A stretch of DNA of 17,367 nt from DATJPD01 sp036394195 (GTDB lineage Bacteria; Pseudomonadota; Alphaproteobacteria; CACIAM-22H2), in contig DASWFO010000043.1 of assembly GCA_036394195.1 (NCBI GenBank), positions 1-17,367 of the forward strand, written 5' to 3'. Within the stretch, counting starts at the first letter, position 1; every line of letters begins with the position of its first letter. Below, piece by piece: positions 5,914-12,423 of this stretch. The notes beneath the pieces are model-generated. The model searched no databases and was not told where the DNA came from. It saw only the letters and a program-made list of their open reading frames with translations. The position numbers and the translations under genes are program-made.

Positions 5914-7760
5914 GCCGTATAGCGCCGCCAGCCGCCGAACGCGGTGATGTCCCTGGCACCTTCGACGCCGATCGGCTCGCAGATGAAGCCGCACACCGCA
6001 GCGCCGTCGTCCAACGTAAGCTTGCCGATGCCGAGCGGCGGCGGGATCGCGGCGACGAAGTGCCCGAAGGCCTCGGCCGGCACTGCCCAGACTTCGCAGT
6101 TGATCGCCGCACCTCCCGAGGCCACCCGCACCAGACCGGGCCGCGCCGGCGCGCCGGGCAGCGCGTAAAGCCGATACTGCGGCGCCGTGCGCGCAGCCCG
6201 CACGAGGGTTGCCCCCATCGACGTGAGCTGGTGGTTGAGCGTCTGCCCCGACAGATGCGCGCCGACCACCGCGAGCTCGATGCGCGGCGGCGCCGCCGTG
6301 GGCGAGGGCGCGCGCGCCGGTAACGGGTGTCCCGTGGCGCCCATGGCGACACCGCTGCCGGCGTGGAACTCGGCGCCGAAGGCGGTCAGCAGGGCTTCCT
6401 GGAACGCCGGGGCGATCAACGTCACGCCCAGCGGCGTTCCGCCCTTTGGCGCCGCCGACGGCCGAACGCCGCTCGGCACCGCGATCGCCGCCAGGTCGAG
6501 GAAGTTCACGAAATTCGTGTAGTATCCGAGATTGGCGTTGAGGCGGAGCGGATCGGCCTCGATCTCCGCCACCGTGTAGATCGTGCCGCTGGTCGGCACC
6601 AGCATCACGTCAGCGGAGTCCCACAGCCGCCGCGTGGCGGCGCGCAGCTCCTCCAGGCGGTACAGGCCCTCGAAGGCGTCGACCGCGCTGTAGTGCTGTC
6701 CGCCTTCGACGATCTTGCGCGTTACCGGATGCAGCGCGTCCGGGTTCCTCGCCAGGAGACCGCGCACGACGGCGGTGCGCTCGGCGATCCACGGGCCCTC
6801 GTAGAGCAGCTTGGCGACCGTGAGGAACGGCGCGTAATCGAACTCGACGGGCGTTCCGCCCAGCGCCGTCAGGCGCGCGATCGCGCTCTCGTAGTCGCGG
6901 CGCGCCGCTTCGTCGCCGAAGAATTCGCGCTGCGCCGGTTGCGGCACCGCGAAACGGAACATAGCCGGCCGCGCCGGCGCGCCGATCTCGGCGGCGCGCG
7001 AGTACGCGTCGGCGGGATCGGGTGCCGCCGCGACGCGCAGCACCTGGAACACATCGTCGGCGGTCAGCGCGAAGATCGACACGCAATCCAGGGTCCGGCA
7101 GGCCGGCACGACGCCGGCGGCGCTGATCAGGCCGCGGGTCGGCTTCAGGCCGACGATGTTGTTGAACCCGGCCGGCACGCGGCCGGAGCCCGCCGTGTCG
7201 GTGCCGAGTGCAAACGACACCAGGCCCGCCGCGACCGCGACCGCCGAGCCCGAGCTCGAGCCGCCGGGAATGTAATCCGGCGCCAGCGCATTGCGCGGCA
7301 CGCCATAGGGCGAGCGCACGCCGACCAGGCCGGTCGCGAACTGGTCGAGATTGGTCTTGCCGATCAGGATCGCACCGGCGTCGAGCAGGCGCTGCACGCA
7401 GGTGGCGTGGCGCTCGGCCGTGTACGCGAACGCCGGGCATGCCGCCGTCGTCGGCATCCCGGCCACGTCGATGTTGTCCTTGACCGCGAACGGGACGCCG
7501 TAGAGCGGCAGGCGCCGGCGCGCCGCCGGCTCGAGCCCGGCCAGTGCTGCGGCGCGCGCCCCGACCGCGTCATCGGGGACGCGGCTGATCCACACCTTGT
7601 CGTCGCCGGCGGCCGCGATGCGCGCCAGAACCTCGCGCGCGACGTCGACGGGCGTGAACGCGCCGCTGTCATAGCCCTGCGCCAAGGCGCCGAGATCGAG
7701 GCTCTGAATTCCCCCTCCCCCTTGACGGGGGAGGGATGGGGTGGGGGTGAAGCTACGCAC
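5895..7760 (-). CDS. atzF: Allophanate hydrolase (AtzF type)
   Basis: A cytoplasmic amidase-signature enzyme that hydrolyses allophanate to ammonia and CO2, the last step of urea, biuret or cyanuric acid breakdown. At 621 residues it matches the usual length of about 600. The amidase domain spans roughly 20-465 with a Lys-cisSer-Ser triad: K94 (AVKDNID), S168 (GGSSSGSA) and S192 (TDTAGSGRVPA), with spacing as in known amidases. After a Pro/Ala linker, the C-terminal allophanate hydrolase domain starts near 493 and includes GAHLSGQTLNHQL (500-512, H502) and FICEPIGVEGARDITAFGGW. The start is a GTG at 7760; a TAG lies nine codons upstream. Residues 5-17 are encoded by a palindromic repeat and the last six by another, so both ends are atypical. 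No urea carboxylase, biuret hydrolase or cyanuric acid hydrolase gene is adjacent. It is divergent from the ABC importer operon. Confidence 0.9.
   Translation of the reverse strand: MRSFTPTPSLPRQGGGGIQSLDLGALAQGYDSGAFTPVDVAREVLARIAAAGDDKVWISRVPDDAVGARAAALAGLEPAARRRLPLYGVPFAVKDNIDVAGMPTTAACPAFAYTAERHATCVQRLLDAGAILIGKTNLDQFATGLVGVRSPYGVPRNALAPDYIPGGSSSGSAVAVAAGLVSFALGTDTAGSGRVPAGFNNIVGLKPTRGLISAAGVVPACRTLDCVSIFALTADDVFQVLRVAAAPDPADAYSRAAEIGAPARPAMFRFAVPQPAQREFFGDEAARRDYESAIARLTALGGTPVEFDYAPFLTVAKLLYEGPWIAERTAVVRGLLARNPDALHPVTRKIVEGGQHYSAVDAFEGLYRLEELRAATRRLWDSADVMLVPTSGTIYTVAEIEADPLRLNANLGYYTNFVNFLDLAAIAVPSGVRPSAAPKGGTPLGVTLIAPAFQEALLTAFGAEFHAGSGVAMGATGHPLPARAPSPTAAPPRIELAVVGAHLSGQTLNHQLTSMGATLVRAARTAPQYRLYALPGAPARPGLVRVASGGAAINCEVWAVPAEAFGHFVAAIPPPLGIGKLTLDDGAAVCGFICEPIGVEGARDITAFGGWRRYTASLRGA
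7709..7750. repeat. GC-rich palindromic repeat inside the 5' end of the allophanate hydrolase gene
   Basis: CCCCCTCCCC-CTTGAC-GGGGGAGGG followed by ATGGGGTGGGGGTGA forms a short hairpin. Translated leftward it reads TPTPSLPRQGGGG, a motif often seen where this dispersed intergenic repeat is read through. It covers codons 5-17 of the predicted protein. Confidence 0.75.
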
Positions 7761-7835
7761 GTGCGCCAGATTGCCCCGTTCAGACTATTCCGTGTAGCTC
7801 CGCGTTGGCATCTCCATCGCGGATGCCCTTTCATA

Positions 7836-7851
7836 CGCATGCCATATGCCA
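7836..7851 (-). promoter_or_regulatory. Weak sigma-54-like element upstream of allophanate hydrolase
   Basis: Read leftward it is TGGCAT-ATGGC-ATGCG. The -24 half matches five of six bases and the GG-N10-GC spacing is right, but the -12 half lacks the TT of TTGC. The predicted start near 7825 would give a leader of about 65 bases. It could be chance in GC-rich DNA; I list it because two of the three neighbouring transcription units have much better matches. Confidence 0.25.
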
Positions 7852-8015
7852 TGCCCGTCCTTCTCAGCAACGGGCATGGGCGCGGCCGGCCTGCTCAAAC
7901 TTTAGTCGCGCCACCATGGAATGCCCAGATTTAGGCCAGCGCACGGCATTGGAGACGCCTCCGACGGCTGGGTCCGCATGACCGGCCCGCTTGCCGTCAG
8001 AGGTTCTGGACCAAC

Positions 8016-8102
8016 GTCAACGGTCAACGGTCACGTCAACGGTTCGATTCACGGATTTGCGCGCTGGGTCAAAGGCTTCTCGGAACCGTTGACGTGTTGA
8101 CG
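8016..8102. promoter_or_regulatory. GTCAACGGT repeat cluster with perfect 14-bp inverted repeat (probable regulator sites)
   Basis: GTCAACGGT occurs at 8016-8024, 8023-8031 and 8035-8043. The inverse GTTGACG occurs at 8089-8095 and 8096-8102. CACGTCAACGGTTC (8032-8045) and GAACCGTTGACGTG (8083-8096) are a perfect inverted repeat separated by 37 bases. The cluster lies about 300-390 bases upstream of the predicted importer transcription start, a distance compatible with enhancer sites for a sigma-54 activator; that role is inference. Confidence 0.55.
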
Positions 8103-8284
8103 CGGTTTACGGGGTGCTACACGGGGCGTCGCGCGCGCAACGAAAGAGTTGCGAAGTGCGGTCGCCAAAACCAGGGCTGCAATTCTTTTTGCGCTTATTC
8201 GCGAGCGCTTCCAACGGCTTGCAAAACAATTGCAGTATTGCGCCGGTTTTCGGGGGGCGGGCGGCGGCGTCTAGATTTGGTCGC

Positions 8285-8359
8285 CATGTGATGGAGCTGA
8301 CGATCGACGGCCTCGGCACCCAGCGCCAGCAGGTCGTCGGCCGTAAGCCGATGCGTTGA
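8285..8359 (+). pseudogene. Possible C-terminal remnant of a fumarylacetoacetate hydrolase-family gene
   Basis: Reading from 8285 gives HVMELTIDGLGTQRQQVVG, ending at a TGA at 8357-8359. The MELxIDGLGxQRQxVV pattern resembles the last strand pair of FAH-family hydrolases, which typically end this way. Nothing upstream in the frame looks like the rest of such a protein, so if real it is a fragment of about 22 codons left by a deletion. It abuts the importer promoter. The match is short and made from memory of the family, so confidence is low. Confidence 0.35.
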
Positions 8360-8375
8360 GAGCGGGCCACGGCGC

Positions 8376-8391
8376 TGGCACGCGGGTTGCT
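8376..8391 (+). promoter_or_regulatory. Sigma-54 (RpoN) -24/-12 promoter of the ABC importer operon, full consensus
   Basis: TGGCACG-CGGG-TTGCT, preceded by C, matches YTGGCACG-N4-TTGCW at every defined position with GG-N10-GC spacing. The expected start is near 8402, giving a leader of about 44 bases that contains GGAGAGAGG just before the ATG at 8446. Such promoters need an enhancer-binding activator (NtrC-like or pathway-specific), usually under nitrogen control. Confidence 0.85.
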
Positions 8392-8445
8392 GACTACACC
8401 CATAGGACCGCTAACGGACACCGCGTGAGTCGGAGAGAGGCCCCC

Positions 8446-9402
8446 ATGACCGTGAAGATGACGCGCCGGACCCTGCTCGCGGGGGTGGCCGGTGCCGCCT
8501 TGTGCGCGCCGGCGATCGTCCGCGCCCAGGACAAGGTGTTGAAAGTGGGCGGCCTGCGCCTCATCCACTCGATCACGCCGCATTTCTACGAGCAGTTCGC
8601 GATGCCCGGCACCAAGATCGAGGTCATCACCTTCGACAGCCCGACCGACGGCAAGAACGCCGTGGTCACCAAGTCGGTCGATTTCGGCATGTTCGGCGCC
8701 GCCGCGGCCATTCTCGGCGGAGCGGCAGGCGAGCCGGTCACGGTCATCGCCGGCTGCTGCAACCGCGGCATGGCGGTGATCGCCGGGAAAGATCAGCCGA
8801 TCGCCGCGCTCAAGGACCTCAAGGGCCATAAGGTCGCGATCTGGCCGGGCTCGACGCAGGAGGTGTTCATCTTCGAGCGCCTGCGGATGGAAGGGCTGTC
8901 GGCCAAGGACATCACGCCGGTGCGCGTACCCTTCGGCGAGATGCACGCCGCCATGATGCGCGGCGACGTCGACGCCTATGTCGGCGCCGAGCCGGGGCCG
9001 GGCCTCAGCCTCGCCACCGGCGAGGGCAAGCTGGTGGAATACCCGTATTCGACCCCGATGGGCTCGCTCAACATGGTGACCTGCACCCACGAAGACACGC
9101 TCGCCAAGTCTCCCGATCTGGTGCGCGCGTTCCTGAAGATGCACCGCCAGGCGACCGAGTTCGCGGAAAGCCACCGCGACGAGAAGATCAAGATGGCCAT
9201 GGCCAAGCTGGGCGCCCAGCGCGAGGCGCTCGAGAAGGCCGTGCCGAACGTCGAGCTCACCTGGCGCATGGACGCGCCGATGATCGAGCGCGTGAAGATT
9301 TACGCCCAACAGATGCTGGAGCTGAAGCAGATCAGAGCATTGCCGAATTTCGCCGCCTTCCTGAGCCCCGCCCTCAACGACGAGCTCGCGAAGACGGCGT
9401 AA
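8446..9402 (+). CDS. NitT/TauT-family ABC transporter substrate-binding protein
   Basis: A 318-residue periplasmic binding protein of the nitrate/sulfonate/taurine-type importer family. The N-terminus (MTRRTLLAGVAGAALCAPAIVRAQ) is an exported signal with a twin arginine and could be Tat- or Sec-dependent. The mature protein shows the SsuA/NMT1-like fold: KVGGLRLIHSITPHFYEQ, TKSVDFGMFGAAAAILGG (75-92), ALKDLKGHKVAIWPGSTQ (121-138), and GDVDAYVGAEPGPG (173-186), where a ligand-closing acid often lies. The ATG at 8446 is preferred for its GGAGAGAGG site; 8458 is an alternative. It is first in the operon with permease and ATPase behind it, transcribed from the sigma-54-type promoter. The unusual Cys pair GCCN (103-106) is not typical. 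The ligand is unknown; the neighbouring allophanate hydrolase hints at a nitrogen-rich amide or urea derivative. Confidence 0.92.
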   Translation: MTVKMTRRTLLAGVAGAALCAPAIVRAQDKVLKVGGLRLIHSITPHFYEQFAMPGTKIEVITFDSPTDGKNAVVTKSVDFGMFGAAAAILGGAAGEPVTVIAGCCNRGMAVIAGKDQPIAALKDLKGHKVAIWPGSTQEVFIFERLRMEGLSAKDITPVRVPFGEMHAAMMRGDVDAYVGAEPGPGLSLATGEGKLVEYPYSTPMGSLNMVTCTHEDTLAKSPDLVRAFLKMHRQATEFAESHRDEKIKMAMAKLGAQREALEKAVPNVELTWRMDAPMIERVKIYAQQMLELKQIRALPNFAAFLSPALNDELAKTA

Positions 9403-9424
9403 CGCCCTGGCGGTTTTCCGGCGG

Positions 9425-9439
9425 CCTGTTTCGAACAGG
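9425..9439 (+). other. Small hairpin between binding-protein and permease genes
   Basis: CCTGTT-TCG-AACAGG forms a perfect six-base stem in the 90-base gap after the binding-protein gene. It has no U-tract. Such intercistronic hairpins commonly protect the upstream message and raise binding-protein output over the membrane components; that role is inferred here. Confidence 0.45.
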
Positions 9440-9492
9440 GCAGGGCGCTGCCGGGGGATCGCCGCTACGGCGCCGCCGGCCGGGAATTTCTT

Positions 9493-10383
9493 ATGAAACA
9501 GAGTGTCGCCAGCATCGCAGCTCCCGCGACAGTCGAATCCCGGCCGGCGGCGACGACCACCCCTAAAGCTCATCGCGCCGAGCCCGCCGAGGGACCGCGT
9601 CTCGAAGGACGGGCGCGCCCCGTGCTGCTGGCTCTCGTGGTGCCGGTGCTGTTCGTGCTGTTCTGGGAGGCCGCCGTTGTCTACGGCCGCACCCGCCTGA
9701 TCCCGCCGCCGACCGAAGTCGCGGTGATGATGTGGGACTTCGCTTTTGGCGGCATCTGGGACGACGCGTTCAGCCGCACCCTGCACGTCCATCTCCTGAT
9801 GTCGATGTCGCGGGTCTATGGCGGGTTCCTGCTGGCCTGCGCCGCCGGCATCCCGTTGGGCCTGTTGATCGGCCGGGTGCGGCTCATCCGCCAGCTCTTC
9901 GATCCGGTGCTCCAGATCCTGCGCCCGATCCCGGTCACCGCGTGGCTGCCGCTGTCGATGATCATTTTCGGCCTCGGCGGCACGTCGGCGTTCTCGCTGG
10001 TCTTCCTCGGCGCGTTCTATCCGGTGCTGCTCAACACGGTCTTCGGCGTGCGCAACGTCGATCCGAAGCTGTTCGAGGCCGCCGCCATGCTCGGCTGCAA
10101 GGGCTCCAACGTGTTCCGCCGCGTGGTGCTGCCGGCGGCGCTGCCCAGCATCTTCACCGGGTTGCGCCTCGGCCTCGGCTTCGCCTGGGTGGTGATCGTC
10201 GTCGGCGAGATGACCGGCGTGCCGCAAGGGTTGGGGGCGGTGATCATGGATGCGCGTACCCTGTCGCGCACCGACCTCGTCATCTGCGGCATGATCGTCA
10301 TCGGCGTCGCCGGCTTCCTGTCCGACAAGGCGATCACCTGGCTCAACCGCCGCCTCTTGCGCTGGAGCCCGCAGCACGGATGA
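9493..10383 (+). CDS. NitT/TauT-family ABC transporter permease
   Basis: A 296-residue inner-membrane permease of the SsuC/TauC type, likely a homodimer forming the import channel. After a polar N-terminal tail of about 40 residues come a first membrane helix (44-65), a conserved IPPPTEV motif (70-76), and the BPD_transp_1 core with further helices at roughly 105-128, 150-180, 225-245 and 262-276. The EAA loop that contacts the ATPase is FEAAAMLGCKGSNVFRRVVL (194-213). The Pro- and Arg-containing RPIPVTAWLPL (144-154) is typical of the family. No good ribosome binding site precedes the ATG at 9493, so translation may be coupled or weak. The ATPase gene follows ten bases after its stop. Confidence 0.92.
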   Translation: MKQSVASIAAPATVESRPAATTTPKAHRAEPAEGPRLEGRARPVLLALVVPVLFVLFWEAAVVYGRTRLIPPPTEVAVMMWDFAFGGIWDDAFSRTLHVHLLMSMSRVYGGFLLACAAGIPLGLLIGRVRLIRQLFDPVLQILRPIPVTAWLPLSMIIFGLGGTSAFSLVFLGAFYPVLLNTVFGVRNVDPKLFEAAAMLGCKGSNVFRRVVLPAALPSIFTGLRLGLGFAWVVIVVGEMTGVPQGLGAVIMDARTLSRTDLVICGMIVIGVAGFLSDKAITWLNRRLLRWSPQHG

Positions 10384-10393
10384 GGCAATACGC

Positions 10394-11179
10394 ATGACTG
10401 GCGACCGTGCCACGTTCCGCCTGCTCGAGATCGAGCACCTGTCGAAGGAGTTCGAGCTCAACGGGGCGCGCATCCAGGCGCTGCGTGACGTGAACCTGTC
10501 GATCAACCAGGGCGAGTTCATCTGCCTGATCGGCGCGTCGGGCTGCGGTAAGTCGACCCTGCTCCGCATCATCGCCGGCTTTGAGACCGCGACATCGGGA
10601 ACCGCGCGGGTGCGCGGCAAGTTGATTTCCGAGCCCGGGCCGGATCGCGGCATGGTGTTCCAGGACTATGCGCTGTTTCCGTGGCTGAGCGTGCGCGAGA
10701 ACATCGCCTTCGGGCCGACCGAGCGCGGCGTGCCGAAGGCCGAGCGTCGCGACAAGGTCGAGAATTTCATCGACGTGGTTGGCTTGCGCAAATTCGCCGA
10801 CGCCTATCCCCACCAGCTGTCCGGCGGCATGAAGCAGCGGGTCGCCATTGCCCGCGTGCTGGCCAACGACGCCGACATCGTGCTCATGGACGAGCCGTTC
10901 GGCGCCCTCGACGCTCTTACCCGCGAGCGCCTGCAGGAGGAGCTGCTCGACATCTGGCAGCGCACGGGGCTCACCGTGATCTTCGTCACCCATTCGATCG
11001 AGGAGGCGATCTTCCTGTCCGACCGCGTGGTGGTGATGACGCCGAGCCCGGGCAAGATCGAGAGCGACAACCGCATCCTGCTGCCGCGCCCGCGCGATGT
11101 CTCGGCCCCCGACTTCAACGAGCTGCGCCGCACGCTGGGCGCCAAGCTTCATTCTCACCACGGACGACGCGCGGCGTAA
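10394..11179 (+). CDS. NitT/TauT-family ABC transporter ATP-binding protein
   Basis: A 261-residue cytoplasmic ATPase that powers the importer. All motifs are intact: Walker A GASGCGKST (47-55), Q-loop Q90 (MVFQDYALFPWLSV), signature LSGGMKQR (142-149), Walker B IVLMDE (162-167), D-loop GALDA, and switch His200 (VTHSIEEA). Length and sequence fit the SsuB/TauB/NrtD group with no extra regulatory domain. A TGAGG site precedes the ATG, and the ten-base spacing to the permease supports co-transcription. It ends in a short Arg/His-rich tail, and a run of hairpins follows that may end transcription. Confidence 0.95.
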   Translation: MTGDRATFRLLEIEHLSKEFELNGARIQALRDVNLSINQGEFICLIGASGCGKSTLLRIIAGFETATSGTARVRGKLISEPGPDRGMVFQDYALFPWLSVRENIAFGPTERGVPKAERRDKVENFIDVVGLRKFADAYPHQLSGGMKQRVAIARVLANDADIVLMDEPFGALDALTRERLQEELLDIWQRTGLTVIFVTHSIEEAIFLSDRVVVMTPSPGKIESDNRILLPRPRDVSAPDFNELRRTLGAKLHSHHGRRAA

Positions 11180-11212
11180 TCCGCCAATCGCGCGGATCTC
11201 CCTTCAAGAAAA

Positions 11213-11340
11213 GGCCGACGCTTCGTCGGCCAACAGACCACGGCGGCGACCGCCGCCGCGCGCGCTTACGCGCGCGGGAGCCAAGCGGCGCGGCAGGCAC
11301 AATCGCGCAGCGCGATTTGCCGGCGCCGCGCCCGGCGCTT
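11213..11340. terminator. Cluster of GC-rich hairpins between convergent genes (probable bidirectional end)
   Basis: Four perfect or near-perfect stems occur in succession: GGCCGACG-CTT-CGTCGGCC (11213-11231), CGGCGG-CGA-CCGCCG (11241-11255), CGCGCG-CTTA-CGCGCG (11259-11274) and AATCGCG-CAG-CGCGATT (11301-11317). The last is bracketed by further complementary GGCGCGGCA/TGCCGGCGCC. They fill the gap between the importer operon and the convergent YkgJ-type gene. No clear poly-T follows, so it may be a Rho-assisted end or RNA-stabilising structure, or degenerate palindromic repeats. Confidence 0.5.
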
Positions 11341-11346
11341 GAGGGA

Positions 11347-12120
11347 CTAATTAAGAGCCGGAACCGGAAACACCTTCTTGCCCGCCAGCCACTCGCCCAG
11401 CGCCGCCGGGCGTTGGATCAACGTCGCCACCGCCGAGTTGAGCTCCAGGCCGTCGTGCTGCAGGCCGCGATCCTTCAAGGCCGCGTTCACGCCAACGAAG
11501 AACATGGCCGAGAGGGCGCGCGGGACCGCGGGCGACTGGACGGGCGGCAGGCGAGCGCCGGCGGGGGCCGTCATCACCGCCTCGCAATCCTTGGCGCTGG
11601 TGGCGAACATGCCGCGGCAGGCATAAGGCCGGCTCGCGTAAACCGAGCACATGCCGTCCTTCAGCAGCCCGCAGGGGATCCGCGCCTGGCGGCGGCTCTC
11701 GTCGCCCAGGTTCTGCGTGCGGGGCCCCGTGCCGGTTACCGCCTGCCGCACCGGCTCGAACGCGGATCCGGCCAGCTCGCCCCAGATCGCCGCCGCTTCG
11801 AGAGCGGTGACCTCGACGCGCAGCTCGCAGCAGAAGGTGCAGCCCGCCCGGCAGGCGAGCGAGTTCAACAGGTCGAGGCCGCCCGGGACGTTGTGGAAGT
11901 ATCCGAGGCACTCGGATTCGAACACCGATAGCGCCACCGTATGGGCGGCCATCAGGATCTCGCGCTTCGCCGCCTCGCTGTCGGCGGCGCGCGCCTCGTC
12001 CAGCGACGGCGTCACCAGGTCGCGCACCCGTTCGCCGATCGCCTTCAGCTGCCCCTTGATGACCGGGCTGAGGGCGGCGTTGTACGCCTTAGGCAGGCTG
12101 AGATTGTCTCGCGTGCTCAC
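11347..12120 (-). CDS. YkgJ-family cysteine-cluster protein
   Basis: A 257-residue protein of the zinc- or iron-chelating cysteine-cluster family (YkgJ/PF03692 type). The diagnostic cysteines are C90, C94, C97 and C98 (CRAGCTFCC), then C150 (RIPCGLL), C158 (MCSVY) and C168 (RPYACRG), with an additional C179. The family is thought to bind an Fe-S cluster or zinc; its cellular role is largely unknown. The first 85 residues are helical and lack a signal peptide, so it is cytoplasmic. The start is a GTG at 12120; the upstream AAGGGTTGAAGTGG is a weak ribosome binding site and no better start precedes the cysteine region. It converges on the ABC importer operon and shows no functional link to it. 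Confidence 0.85.
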   Translation of the reverse strand: MSTRDNLSLPKAYNAALSPVIKGQLKAIGERVRDLVTPSLDEARAADSEAAKREILMAAHTVALSVFESECLGYFHNVPGGLDLLNSLACRAGCTFCCELRVEVTALEAAAIWGELAGSAFEPVRQAVTGTGPRTQNLGDESRRQARIPCGLLKDGMCSVYASRPYACRGMFATSAKDCEAVMTAPAGARLPPVQSPAVPRALSAMFFVGVNAALKDRGLQHDGLELNSAVATLIQRPAALGEWLAGKKVFPVPALN

Positions 12121-12166
12121 GCCACTTCAACCCTTTCCACCGCCATCCGTTGTCGTTCGCCGGCCG

Positions 12167-12358
12167 CTATTGCAGCTTCTCGTCGATTCGGCCGATCTCC
12201 TGTACCACATCGGCGAGCATCTTCGCGTCTTTGTCCCAGAACCGCTGGAAGTCGGGCGCGTCGAGACAGGCGATCGGCACCTGCAGCTTGCCCATGGCCT
12301 GGATATACGCCGGGTCCTCGTTCGCCGCCACCACCGCGCGGCGGAGCAGGGCCCGGCT
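12167..12358 (-). pseudogene. C-terminal remnant of a Bug/TctC-type solute receptor
   Basis: The leftward frame ending at the TAG at 12167 encodes LRRAVVAANEDPAYIQAMGK, then CLDAPDFQRFWDKDAKML and VVQEIGRIDEKL. This is the typical last 55-60 residues of tripartite tricarboxylate transporter receptors (Bug family: helix, conserved DPA..AM.KL, LDAP.F..FWD.DA, VV..IG). The rest of the roughly 320-residue protein is missing: upstream the frame runs into the EamA transporter gene, where it is only its shadow. It therefore looks like the tail of a gene cut by a deletion or rearrangement. No Bug partner membrane genes are present in the window. Confidence 0.65.
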
Positions 12359-12423
12359 TTGCAACCAGTCTAGCGGCGGAGCCGCGAGGGGCGTAGGCCG
12401 CGCCTCGATCGGGCTGGGGAGAG

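Larger units (their letters stand above)
7761..8445. other. Long divergent intergenic region between allophanate hydrolase and the ABC importer
   Basis: These 685 bases hold no intact gene. From left to right: an inverted repeat CCATGCCCG/CGGGCATGG (7849-7857, 7871-7879); a weak sigma-54-like element facing allophanate hydrolase (7836-7851); a cluster of GTCAACGGT repeats with a 14-base inverted repeat (8016-8102); an AT-richer stretch around 8180-8240 with inverted CTGCAATT (8177-8184) and AATTGCAG (8228-8235); a possible gene remnant (8285-8359); and a full-consensus sigma-54 promoter (8376-8391). This is much longer than needed for two promoters and looks like a complex control region. Confidence 0.6.

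Noticed and set aside
7806..7820. Rightward sigma-54-like TGGCATCTCCATCGC
   Set aside because: Spacing fits, but the -12 half is TCGC and it lies over 600 bases from the importer gene.
6327..7934. Rightward open frame (535 codons) opposite allophanate hydrolase
   Set aside because: It is the antisense shadow of a gene with intact catalytic motifs; its composition is Arg/Gly/Asp-rich and unlike a protein family.
8220..8234. TGCA-N7-TGCA as an NtrC site
   Set aside because: Known NtrC sites follow TGC-N11-GCA with GCAC/GTGC cores; here the spacing is two bases short and the core differs.
7761..8445. Guanidine (ykkC-type) or other riboswitch before the importer
   Set aside because: I looked because urea/guanidine carboxylase-linked importers can carry one, but the conserved segments of that aptamer were not recognisable. 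A covariance-model search would settle it.
8107..10653. Long leftward open frame (848 codons) across the importer operon
   Set aside because: It is antisense to the binding-protein and permease genes, is Arg/His/Asp-rich as expected for the shadow of GC-rich genes, and shows no domain.
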